Below, piece after piece: positions 36,310 to 42,435 of a stretch of 51,888 nucleotides of DNA (position 1 is the first letter of the stretch; every line of letters starts with the position of its first letter). A program made the position numbers and the translations under genes. Below the pieces are notes generated by a model. It did not search any database. It saw only the letters and a list, made by a program, of their open reading frames with translations, and was not told the origin of the DNA. The stretch lies in the NCBI GenBank assembly GCA_964386435.1, contig CAYLSV010000018.1, forward strand, positions 1 to 51,888, read 5' to 3'. The stretch comes from CAYLSV01 sp964386435. GTDB taxonomy: Bacteria; Planctomycetota; Phycisphaerae; Tepidisphaerales; Tepidisphaeraceae.

Positions 36310-36360
36310 GCCGCCCTTATCGGACACGGCCGCCCCGGAGCGTGAGTTGCCTGAATTCGA

Positions 36361-36453
36361 CCGGACCTTCGCCGCGTAGCGACGGGGCTGCTCTCGAAAT
36401 AAAAATCGCTCCCACTTCAGGCGCAGCCCCGCCGCTACTGCGGCGGAGGTCCG
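36361..36453. repeat. REPIN-like inverted pair of family-A REP hairpins
   Basis: The left copy (36361-36394) and the right copy (36421-36453) are near-perfect reverse complements: CCGGACCT-CGCCGC-GTAGCG-CGGGGCTGC in each direction with a few mismatches. The right copy folds as CGCCGC-tact-GCGGCG. The pair occupies much of the 218-bp spacer 36310-36527 between divergent genes. Confidence 0.65.
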
Positions 36454-36515
36454 GTCGGTCGGAAACCCTTGGCCATTGCCGAAGTTCCCCCGCGACAAGT
36501 TCCCGCCCCGCGCGT

Positions 36516-36521
36516 TACCAT
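36516..36521 (+). promoter_or_regulatory. candidate -10 box of a leaderless transcript (TACCAT, 6 nt before ATG)
   Basis: TACCAT, spacer GATGCC, ATG 36528. This picks ATG 36528 out of three closely spaced ATGs (36520, 36523, 36528); only 36528 is in the coding frame. Confidence 0.5.
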
Positions 36522-36527
36522 GATGCC

Positions 36528-38642
36528 ATGAGTCGCCTCGACCGCCACGTCGCCGCCGTTCGCCAGCGGATCGCGCTGCAGGATTTTCTTGTCTTGGCGG
36601 CCAAGGCGCTGCTCGTGGCGGGGGTGGCGGCGCTCCTGTACGTCCTCGTCGCCCGGCTCGTCGCCGTGCGGCTCATCGGCGAGCCGTACTGGATGCTCGG
36701 CCTCGTCGCCGTGGCGTTGATCGTCGCGGCGGTCTGGGCACTCGCCCGGCGGCCCGATTTGCCGACCGCGGCGGCGGCGATCGACGAGCGGCTGGGCCTC
36801 AAGGACAAGTTCGGCACCGCGCTGGCGTTCCGAAACACCCGCGAGCCGTTCGCCAAGCTCGCCGTGAAGGACGCCGAGGTCACGGCCGACGCGGTCAGCC
36901 TCGCCGGGCAGTTCCGGCCGCAAGTGCCGCAGATGATGGGGTACGCCGCCGCGACGTTGGTGGCCGCGGGCCTGACCGGATGGCTGATGAGCGACATTGG
37001 CATCTTCGGCGACTCGGACCCGGTCAACCCCGCCGTCACCGTGCAGTCGGCCGAGCAGCGGGAGCGGGCCCGGCAGAACGTGGAGCAGGCGTTGGCCGCC
37101 ATCAACGCCGCCCCAATCGACGTGCAGCAGCAGGAGGCGGTTTTGCAGGCCAAGGGCGATTTGACCGAGCTCACCCGCCGCCCGATCGGCGACGCCGCCG
37201 CCGCCAACCGCACCGCCGCCAAGGCCGCCTCGGGCTTGGAGGAGGCCTTGGTCGACCAGATCAAGAACAACGCCAAATACGCCCAGGCCAAGCGGGACGA
37301 AGCATTTTTACGCAACCTGCCCTCGCTCGACGAGCAGGAGAGCCGCATCGCCGACGCCGCCGACGCGCTGCGGGAGGGCGACCTCGAGACGGCGATGACC
37401 GAGATGGAGCAGGCCGTCGACGAGTTCGACCAGATGACCGACGCCGAGAAAGAGGCGATGGCCCAGCAGATGCAGCAGCTGGCCAACCAGCTCGCTCAGG
37501 CCGCCCAGGACCCGGCCCAGCAGCAACAGATGCAGCAGCAGCTCCAACAGCTCGGCATGAACCAGCAGCAGGCCCAGCAGGCCGCCCAGGCCATGCAGCA
37601 GGCGGCCCAGGGTAACCAACAGGCTCAGCAGCAGCTTCAGCAGATGGCCGCCCAGGCGATGCAGCAGATGAACAACGGCCAGGGCGCGACCCAGCAGCAA
37701 CAGCAGCAGGTCCAGCAGATGCTCCAGCAGATGCAGGCCCAGGCCAACACCCAGGCCGCCGGGCAGCAGATGGCCCAAGCCGCCGGGCAGATGGCCCAGG
37801 CGATGCAGCAGGCCCAGCAAGGTGCCGGCGGCAACCAGCAGCAGCAGCCCGGTGCCCAGCCCGGCCAGCAGCAGGCCGGCGCCCAACAAGGGGCCCAGCC
37901 GGGCCTCCAGCAAATGCAGCAGACGCTCCAGCAGATGCAGGCCGTCCAGCAGGACATGCAGCAGGTCCAGGCCGCCCAGCAACAGGCCCAGCAAGTCGCC
38001 CAAAACGCTCAGCAGGGCCAGCAAGGGGGGCAGCAGAACGGCCAGCAAGGCGGCCAGCAGGGTCAGCAACAGGCCAATGCCGGCCAGCAACAGGGTCAGG
38101 GCCAGCAGGGCCAGGGGCAGCAGCAGGGCCAGCAGTCGCAAGGCCAAGGCGGCCAGCAGGGTCAGGGCCAAGGCCAGGGCCAACAACAAGCCGGCAACCA
38201 GCCCGGCCAAGGGGGCCAAGGCGGTCAGGCCGGTCAGCAGGGCCAAATGGCTGGTGGCCAGGGGCAGGGCCAGCAGGGCCAAGGCGGCTGGCAGCCCGGC
38301 GACCCCCAGCCGGGCCAGGGCGGCATGGGCGGCGCCGGCCAAGGTCGCGGCGGCCAGGCCCCCTTCGCTCAAGCCCCGTTCGGCATCAAGCAGGAACTCT
38401 CCCCCAGCGAGAACCAGGAGGGCGGCCAACTCCTCGCCAGCTACTTCGTCAAAAGCGACGCCCTGATCGGCGACAGCACCGCCGAACTCCGCGACGTCGC
38501 CCAGAGCGCGGTGCAGAACGTGACCGACGAAGTCGACCAACAGCGCATCAGCCGCCAGGCCCAGAGCGCCGTCCGCAACTACTTCAACGCCATGAGCAAC
38601 CGCCCCGCCCCCGCCACGCCCGAAGCCCCGAGCGAGGATTAA
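36528..38642 (+). CDS. membrane-anchored protein with a long Gln/Gly-rich low-complexity domain
   Basis: 704 residues. Three hydrophobic segments lie at about 20-46, 55-74 and 137-155 (FLVLAAKALLVAGVAALLYV, YWMLGLVAVALIVAAVWA, MMGYAAATLVAAGLTGWLM). A charged helical region (about 170-309) follows with QSAEQRERARQNVEQALAAI, DEQESRIADAADALREGDLE and AMTEMEQAVDEFDQ. Residues about 310-612 are almost only Q, G, A, N and M, first as QQMQQLA-type helical repeats and then as GQQGQ-type repeats. A conserved-looking end (ELSPSENQEGGQLLASYF, RISRQAQSAVRNYFNAM) closes it. The plan resembles the DUF4175/TIGR02302-like proteins of alphaproteobacteria, but that is a tentative likeness. Function unknown. 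Confidence 0.72.
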   Translation: MSRLDRHVAAVRQRIALQDFLVLAAKALLVAGVAALLYVLVARLVAVRLIGEPYWMLGLVAVALIVAAVWALARRPDLPTAAAAIDERLGLKDKFGTALAFRNTREPFAKLAVKDAEVTADAVSLAGQFRPQVPQMMGYAAATLVAAGLTGWLMSDIGIFGDSDPVNPAVTVQSAEQRERARQNVEQALAAINAAPIDVQQQEAVLQAKGDLTELTRRPIGDAAAANRTAAKAASGLEEALVDQIKNNAKYAQAKRDEAFLRNLPSLDEQESRIADAADALREGDLETAMTEMEQAVDEFDQMTDAEKEAMAQQMQQLANQLAQAAQDPAQQQQMQQQLQQLGMNQQQAQQAAQAMQQAAQGNQQAQQQLQQMAAQAMQQMNNGQGATQQQQQQVQQMLQQMQAQANTQAAGQQMAQAAGQMAQAMQQAQQGAGGNQQQQPGAQPGQQQAGAQQGAQPGLQQMQQTLQQMQAVQQDMQQVQAAQQQAQQVAQNAQQGQQGGQQNGQQGGQQGQQQANAGQQQGQGQQGQGQQQGQQSQGQGGQQGQGQGQGQQQAGNQPGQGGQGGQAGQQGQMAGGQGQGQQGQGGWQPGDPQPGQGGMGGAGQGRGGQAPFAQAPFGIKQELSPSENQEGGQLLASYFVKSDALIGDSTAELRDVAQSAVQNVTDEVDQQRISRQAQSAVRNYFNAMSNRPAPATPEAPSED
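37459..38364 (+). repeat. coding low-complexity tract of CAG/GGC-type imperfect tandem units
   Basis: About 900 bp of imperfect repeats such as CAGCAGATG, GGCCAGCAAGGG and GGCCAGCAGGGCCAG inside the Gln/Gly-rich gene. The tract moves from CAG-rich, Met-containing units to GGCCAG-rich, Met-free units near 37990. Such tracts are prone to copy-number change and misassembly. Confidence 0.75.
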
Positions 38643-38673
38643 GGAGGATTAAAAGGTGGTCGTCGGTTCCGGG

Positions 38674-38704
38674 GTAGCCGTGGAGCTTGCTCCGCGCGTC
38701 CGGG
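38674..38704. repeat. GTAG-footed repeat (family C)
   Basis: 31 bp starting GTAGCCGTGGAGCTTGC with a GGAGC-tt-GCTCC stem. A near copy is at 51318-51348 (about 25 of 31 bases identical). It sits 15 bp from an N-gap. Confidence 0.5.
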
Positions 38705-38718
38705 AGGTCGACCCGCAA

Positions 38719-38735
38719 NNNNNNNNNNNNNNNNN
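38719..38735. other. assembly gap (17 N)
   Basis: A run of 17 N between the Gln/Gly-rich gene and the toxin-antitoxin pair; true distance unknown. Confidence 0.95.
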
Positions 38736-38776
38736 GCTGCCCCAAAATGTGGCCCGCTGTGTAGCGATAGAAGCGG

Positions 38777-38782
38777 TACGAT
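38777..38782 (+). promoter_or_regulatory. candidate -10 box of the antitoxin gene (TACGAT, 6 nt before ATG)
   Basis: TACGAT, spacer CAGGCC, ATG 38789. No Shine-Dalgarno in the spacer. Confidence 0.5.
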
Positions 38783-38788
38783 CAGGCC

Positions 38789-39118
38789 ATGCCCGACCTC
38801 GAAGCCGCCACCGATGTCACGACGGTCAGCCAACTGCGCGACCACTTGCAGGACCACCTCGACCGCACGAGCCGGCACAACCGGCCGCTGCGGATCCTCG
38901 AAGACGGCGAGGAGGCGTTCGTGCTGTTGCCCAAGGGCGAATACGCCCGGATCACCGGCCTCGACAAGAGTTTGAAGCAAATCGACGCCAGCATGGCCGA
39001 CATCAAGGCCGGGCGGTCCCGCCCGCTCGAGGAATCGTTTGCTGAGATGCGTCGGGTGCTCATCGAGCGCTGCCAACAGCGTGGCATCCCCGTCGCCCCT
39101 GCGGAGGCCCGGCGATGA
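38789..39118 (+). CDS. probable type II antitoxin (Phd/YefM-like)
   Basis: 109 residues. The N-terminal half has the layout of Phd/YefM antitoxins: TTVSQLRDHLQDHLDRTSRHNRPLRILEDGEEAFVLLPKGEYARI (seen as VSQLRDHLQDHLD, RPLRILEDGEEAFVLL and KGEYARITGLD), a fold that binds DNA at its own promoter. The C-terminal half (KQIDASMADIKAGRSRPLEE) is the probable toxin-wrapping part. Its TGA overlaps the next ATG by 4 nt, typical of a toxin-antitoxin operon. Confidence 0.68.
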   Translation: MPDLEAATDVTTVSQLRDHLQDHLDRTSRHNRPLRILEDGEEAFVLLPKGEYARITGLDKSLKQIDASMADIKAGRSRPLEESFAEMRRVLIERCQQRGIPVAPAEARR

Positions 39119-39492
39119 GCGACGACACGAGCCGGCGGTTCTCGGTTTGCAACACGTTCACCGCCGAGCATGCGATGCTTGATCAAGTGGATTACATCCT
39201 CCAGCAGACGCAGTCGATGCGACCCGCTGACGAATGGCTAGACACGACGCGGCAAGCAATCTCGACCCTCGTCTTTCTGCCCCGCCGGTTTCCGCTGGCG
39301 GAGGAGGATGCTTTTCGACCGTACGAGATCCGCCGGCTCATTCACGGCAGCCACCTCGTGCTCTTCACCATTGACGACGAAGCCGACACGGTTTACGTGA
39401 TCGGTTTGCGGCACGGGTCGCGGCTGCCGCGGGCTGATGGTTTGCATGAGACGCTCGACGACGTGCGGCGGGACATGGCGCGGGAGGACTGA
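39115..39492 (+). CDS. probable type II toxin (RelE/ParE-like)
   Basis: 125 residues. After a 20-residue leader, the ParE order is seen: QVDYILQQTQSMRPADEWLDT, AISTLVFLPRRFPLAEED, YEIRRLIHGSHLVLFTIDDE, and VYVIGLRHGSRLPRADG. The EIR-L--G-h-vlF-ID-v-V-gLrHG pattern is the RelE/ParE signature. RelE family members cleave ribosome-bound mRNA and ParE members poison gyrase; which applies here is not clear. ATG 39115 overlaps the antitoxin stop; an internal Met could be the true start. Confidence 0.68.
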   Translation: MSDDTSRRFSVCNTFTAEHAMLDQVDYILQQTQSMRPADEWLDTTRQAISTLVFLPRRFPLAEEDAFRPYEIRRLIHGSHLVLFTIDDEADTVYVIGLRHGSRLPRADGLHETLDDVRRDMARED

Positions 39493-39533
39493 ATTTTGTG
39501 CCGCCGGCGGTTGGTTTCTCGCCGCCGGGCGCG

Positions 39534-39539
39534 GATGAT
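39534..39539 (+). promoter_or_regulatory. weaker candidate -10 box (GATGAT, 6 nt before ATG)
   Basis: GATGAT, spacer CGCGGC, ATG 39546. It departs from TANNNT at the first base, but the spacing is the same as at the other sites. Confidence 0.3.
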
Positions 39540-39545
39540 CGCGGC

Positions 39546-40583
39546 ATGAGCGATGCGAACTCCCCGGCGAAGCTGCGTTGTGGCGTGATCGGGTGCGGGC
39601 GGATGGGGCGGCTGCACGCGCGGGTCTACGGCGAGCTGCCCGACGCCGAGTTGGTGGCCGTGTCGGACGCCGTGGGCGACGGGGCGACGCGCACGGCCCA
39701 GGAGTACGGCGGCCGGGCGTTCGCGGACCTGGACGAGATGGCCGGCGAGGTCGACGCCGTCACGATTGCCGTGCCGACGGTGCATCACCGCACGGTCGCC
39801 GAGCCGTTCTTGAAACGTGGTGTGGCGTGTCTGATCGAAAAACCGCTGGCGGCGACGCCGGAGGAGGCGCGGGCGATCGCCGACTTCGCCGCCGGGCACA
39901 ACGCCGTCGTGCAGGTCGGGCACATCGAGCGGTTCAACCCGGTGGTCCGCAGCCTGCAGAAGCTCGAGATCGCCCCGCGGTTCATCGAGGTCACGCGGAT
40001 CAGCCCGCTGAGCTTCCGCAGCGTCGACGTCGGCGTCGTGCTCGACATGATGATCCACGACATCGACATCGTCCTAGCCCTGGCCGGCGGCGAGGCGAAC
40101 CCGGTGGCCAAGGTCGAGGCGACCGGCGTGCCGGTGCTGGTCGAGGGCGTGGAGGACATTTGCAGCGCCCGCCTGACCTTCGCCGACGGCTGCGTCGCCA
40201 ACCTCACCGCCAGCCGATTGGCCCTCAAGACCGAGCGGAAGCTGCGGGTGTTCAGCCCCGAGGCCTACGTCTCGATCGATTACCACAAACGCAAGGGCGT
40301 GTTCATCAAGAAGGGCGAGAACATCGAAACCCTCCGCGGCCTCGTCGAGCGCGTTCGGGCCGGCGAAACGATTGACCCCGGCGAGGTCGATTACGGCGAA
40401 ATCGTTGACGTGCAGGAGCTGCAGATCGAAGAGGTTGAGCCGCTGCGCGGGCAGCTCGAGGCGTTCCTCGCCGCCGCCCGCCGCGAGCGCGAGCCGGCCG
40501 TGAGCGCCCGCGACGGCATTCGCGCGGTGGACACCGCCCGGCGGATCGTGGAGTCGATGCCGGACGTCGGGCGAATCGTGTGA
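39546..40583 (+). CDS. Gfo/Idh/MocA family NAD(P)-dependent oxidoreductase
   Basis: 345 residues. The N-terminal Rossmann domain starts CGVIGCGRMGRLHARVY (G-x-G-x-x-G), followed by AVPTVHHRTVAEPFLKRG and the conserved IEKPLA lysine motif. The C-terminal domain includes VGHIERFNPVVRSL, VLDMMIHDIDIVLAL (HDID catalytic region) and ADGCVANLTASR. VGHIERFNP is reminiscent of the UDP-GlcNAc 3-dehydrogenase GnnA group acting in lipid A amino-sugar synthesis; the nearby kdsD and LPS-transport gene make this attractive but unproven. Confidence 0.85.
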   Translation: MSDANSPAKLRCGVIGCGRMGRLHARVYGELPDAELVAVSDAVGDGATRTAQEYGGRAFADLDEMAGEVDAVTIAVPTVHHRTVAEPFLKRGVACLIEKPLAATPEEARAIADFAAGHNAVVQVGHIERFNPVVRSLQKLEIAPRFIEVTRISPLSFRSVDVGVVLDMMIHDIDIVLALAGGEANPVAKVEATGVPVLVEGVEDICSARLTFADGCVANLTASRLALKTERKLRVFSPEAYVSIDYHKRKGVFIKKGENIETLRGLVERVRAGETIDPGEVDYGEIVDVQELQIEEVEPLRGQLEAFLAAARREREPAVSARDGIRAVDTARRIVESMPDVGRIV

Positions 40584-40592
40584 AACCAACCC

Positions 40593-41366
40593 CTACACCG
40601 CCACCACCATCAGCTTCGACGGGTCGGTGGGTGCCTCGTCGTCGGCCTCGACCGTGACCCTTTTCTCGCGGATCAGCTCCAGCAGGGCGAGGAACACGCC
40701 GATGAGTTCGCCGCGTTTGGTGCGGTTGGCGAACAACTGCCGCAGACTCAGCCGCCCGGTCGGCTCGCGGCTCAGGCGGTCCTCGACGTCGGCGGCGTGC
40801 AACTCCAGCGGCGTGTCGTCGAGGTGGACCTCGTGCACACTCTTGCCCCGGCCGACCTCGCCCATGAGCTTCGTGAACGCCGCCAGCAGATCGAAAACCT
40901 GCACCTCTTCCAAATCCAACGGCGGCGGCGCGTCGTCATCCATCGCCAACCGCTTCGTCGGCTCGCGGCGGTGACGGACGGCGTGCTGCTCCCCCAGCGC
41001 CTCCAGCCGGGCGGCGGCGTCGCGGAACCGCTTGTACTCCAGGAGCTGCCGCACCAGCTCCTGCCGCGGGTCGGCCGTCTGGGCCGCCGGCACGCCCTCG
41101 ATCGGCTCCAAATCAGGCCGCGGCAGCAAATCCCGACTCTTGACCTCCGCCAGCGTCGCGGCCGTCACGAGGTAATCGCCCAAGACGTCAATGTCCAACC
41201 CGCCCCGCGCCTGCAGCTCCCGCAGCACCTGCACATACTCGGCGAACTGTCCCGCCAGCGTCGAAACCGACACCGCCCGCACGTCCACCTCCTGCCGCCG
41301 CACCAAATGCAACAGCAAATCCATCGGCCCGTGGAAGACATCGAGTTCAACCGTGTAGTCGCGCAA
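40593..41366 (-). CDS. scpA: segregation and condensation protein A (condensin kleisin)
   Basis: 257 residues. The kleisin of the bacterial SMC-ScpAB complex. The start is typical: YTVELDVFHGPMDLLLHLVRRQEVDV, then LAGQFAEYVQVL, LGDYLVTAATLAEVKSRDLLP and the C-terminal winged helix with RLSLRQLFANRTKRGELIGVFLALLELIREK. The TTG start is unusual but is the position conserved in ScpA (RDYTVEL), and TAGGGT lies 6 nt upstream. Divergent from kdsD with only 21 bp between the start codons. Confidence 0.92.
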   Translation of the reverse strand: MRDYTVELDVFHGPMDLLLHLVRRQEVDVRAVSVSTLAGQFAEYVQVLRELQARGGLDIDVLGDYLVTAATLAEVKSRDLLPRPDLEPIEGVPAAQTADPRQELVRQLLEYKRFRDAAARLEALGEQHAVRHRREPTKRLAMDDDAPPPLDLEEVQVFDLLAAFTKLMGEVGRGKSVHEVHLDDTPLELHAADVEDRLSREPTGRLSLRQLFANRTKRGELIGVFLALLELIREKRVTVEADDEAPTDPSKLMVVAV

Positions 41367-41372
41367 CGCACT

Positions 41373-41382
41373 ACCCTACGGT
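41373..41382. promoter_or_regulatory. overlapping divergent -10 boxes for scpA and kdsD
   Basis: ACCCTACGGT: read minus, TAGGGT (41373-41378) ends 6 nt before TTG 41366; read plus, TACGGT (41377-41382) ends 5 nt before ATG 41388. The two hexamers share the TA at 41377-41378. Two leaderless messages would begin 21 bp apart on opposite strands. Confidence 0.55.
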
Positions 41383-41387
41383 GCGTC

Positions 41388-42374
41388 ATGGACCCCTCGC
41401 TCGTCCAGTTCGCCGCCAATGTGATTGATGCAGAGGCCGCCGCTGTGGGGCGGATGCGGGAGGCAGTTCGTGCGGCGGGCTTTGCCGAAGCCGTCGACGT
41501 GATTTTCGACTGCGGCGGGTCAATTGTCTGCACCGGGGTCGGCAAGGCCGGGCACATCGCCCGCAAGATTTCGGCCACCCTCGCCAGCACCGGCACGCCG
41601 TCGCATTACCTCAACCCCGCCGACGCCCTCCACGGCGACCTGGGCAGCGCCCGCGACGGCGACGTGCTGCTGGCGTTCAGCTTCAGCGGCGAGTCGGCCG
41701 AGATCGTCAACATCCTGCAGGCCGTCAAGCGGCTGGGCAACCCGGTGCTGGCGATCACGCGGAGCGATCAATCGACTCTCGGCCGCCACGCCGACGTTGT
41801 GGTGCCGATGGGCGGGCTCGATGAAGCGTGTGCCCTGCGGCTGGCCCCCAGTTGCAGCACCACCGCCATGCTCGCCCTGGGCGACGCACTGGCGTTGACA
41901 ATCAGCCACGCCAAAAACTTCGGCCCCGACGACTTCGCCCGCTACCACCCCGCCGGCGCCCTGGGCCGCCGGTTGATGAAGGTGCACGAGGCGATGACCT
42001 TCACCGCCGGCACCAACCTGCCGACCGCAGGCCCCGATGAAACCGTGGCCGCCGCCCTCTCCAACGTCAGCACGATCAGCCGCCGGCCGGGGGCGATCTG
42101 CGTCGTCTCGGATGCCGGGCAACTGCTGGGCGTGTTTTCCGACGGTGACCTGCGCCGCCTGCTGCTGGCCGGGCCCGACGCGCTGCAGCAGCCGATTGCC
42201 GAGGTGATGACTCGCCAACCCAAGCACGTCGCCACCGACGCCTTGGCCGCCGAGGCACTGGCCATCATGCACCGCCACCGCATCGACGAGCTGCCGGTGC
42301 TGGACGGCGGCGGCCTCGTCGTGGGCCTCATCGACATCCAGGACCTGACGACCCTGCAAGCGGCCGGCACGTGA
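41388..42374 (+). CDS. kdsD: D-arabinose-5-phosphate isomerase (Kdo pathway)
   Basis: 328 residues. It converts ribulose-5-phosphate to arabinose-5-phosphate, the precursor of Kdo in LPS. The SIS domain has VCTGVGKAGHIARKISATLASTGTP, HGDLGSARDGDVLLAFSFSGES, and LAPSCSTTAMLALGDALAL. FHPAGALG-like YHPAGALGRRL ends it. Two CBS domains follow (about 205-325; VSDAGQLLGVFSDGDLRRLL and HRIDELPVLDGGGLVVGLIDIQDL). ATG 41388 is preferred because of the TACGGT box and because it aligns with the family start. The following gene fits the kdsD-lptC-lptA order of other bacteria. Confidence 0.93.
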   Translation: MDPSLVQFAANVIDAEAAAVGRMREAVRAAGFAEAVDVIFDCGGSIVCTGVGKAGHIARKISATLASTGTPSHYLNPADALHGDLGSARDGDVLLAFSFSGESAEIVNILQAVKRLGNPVLAITRSDQSTLGRHADVVVPMGGLDEACALRLAPSCSTTAMLALGDALALTISHAKNFGPDDFARYHPAGALGRRLMKVHEAMTFTAGTNLPTAGPDETVAAALSNVSTISRRPGAICVVSDAGQLLGVFSDGDLRRLLLAGPDALQQPIAEVMTRQPKHVATDALAAEALAIMHRHRIDELPVLDGGGLVVGLIDIQDLTTLQAAGT

Positions 42375-42422
42375 GGTTGCCAACCTACCGGGCGTGGCGA
42401 CGTGCACCATCGATCATCGCCC

Positions 42423-42428
42423 TACCGT
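42423..42428 (+). promoter_or_regulatory. candidate -10 box of a leaderless transcript (TACCGT, 7 nt before ATG)
   Basis: TACCGT, spacer CCCCGCA, ATG 42436. It supports ATG 42436 as start of the LPS-transport protein rather than the GTG at 42394. Confidence 0.45.
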
Positions 42429-42435
42429 CCCCGCA

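Noticed and set aside
37308..38540. 410-codon Leu-rich open frame on the minus strand that resembles a membrane protein
   Set aside because: It is the complement of the CAG/GGC repeat tract of the Gln/Gly-rich gene; the Leu/Ala pattern follows from CTG and GCC codons.
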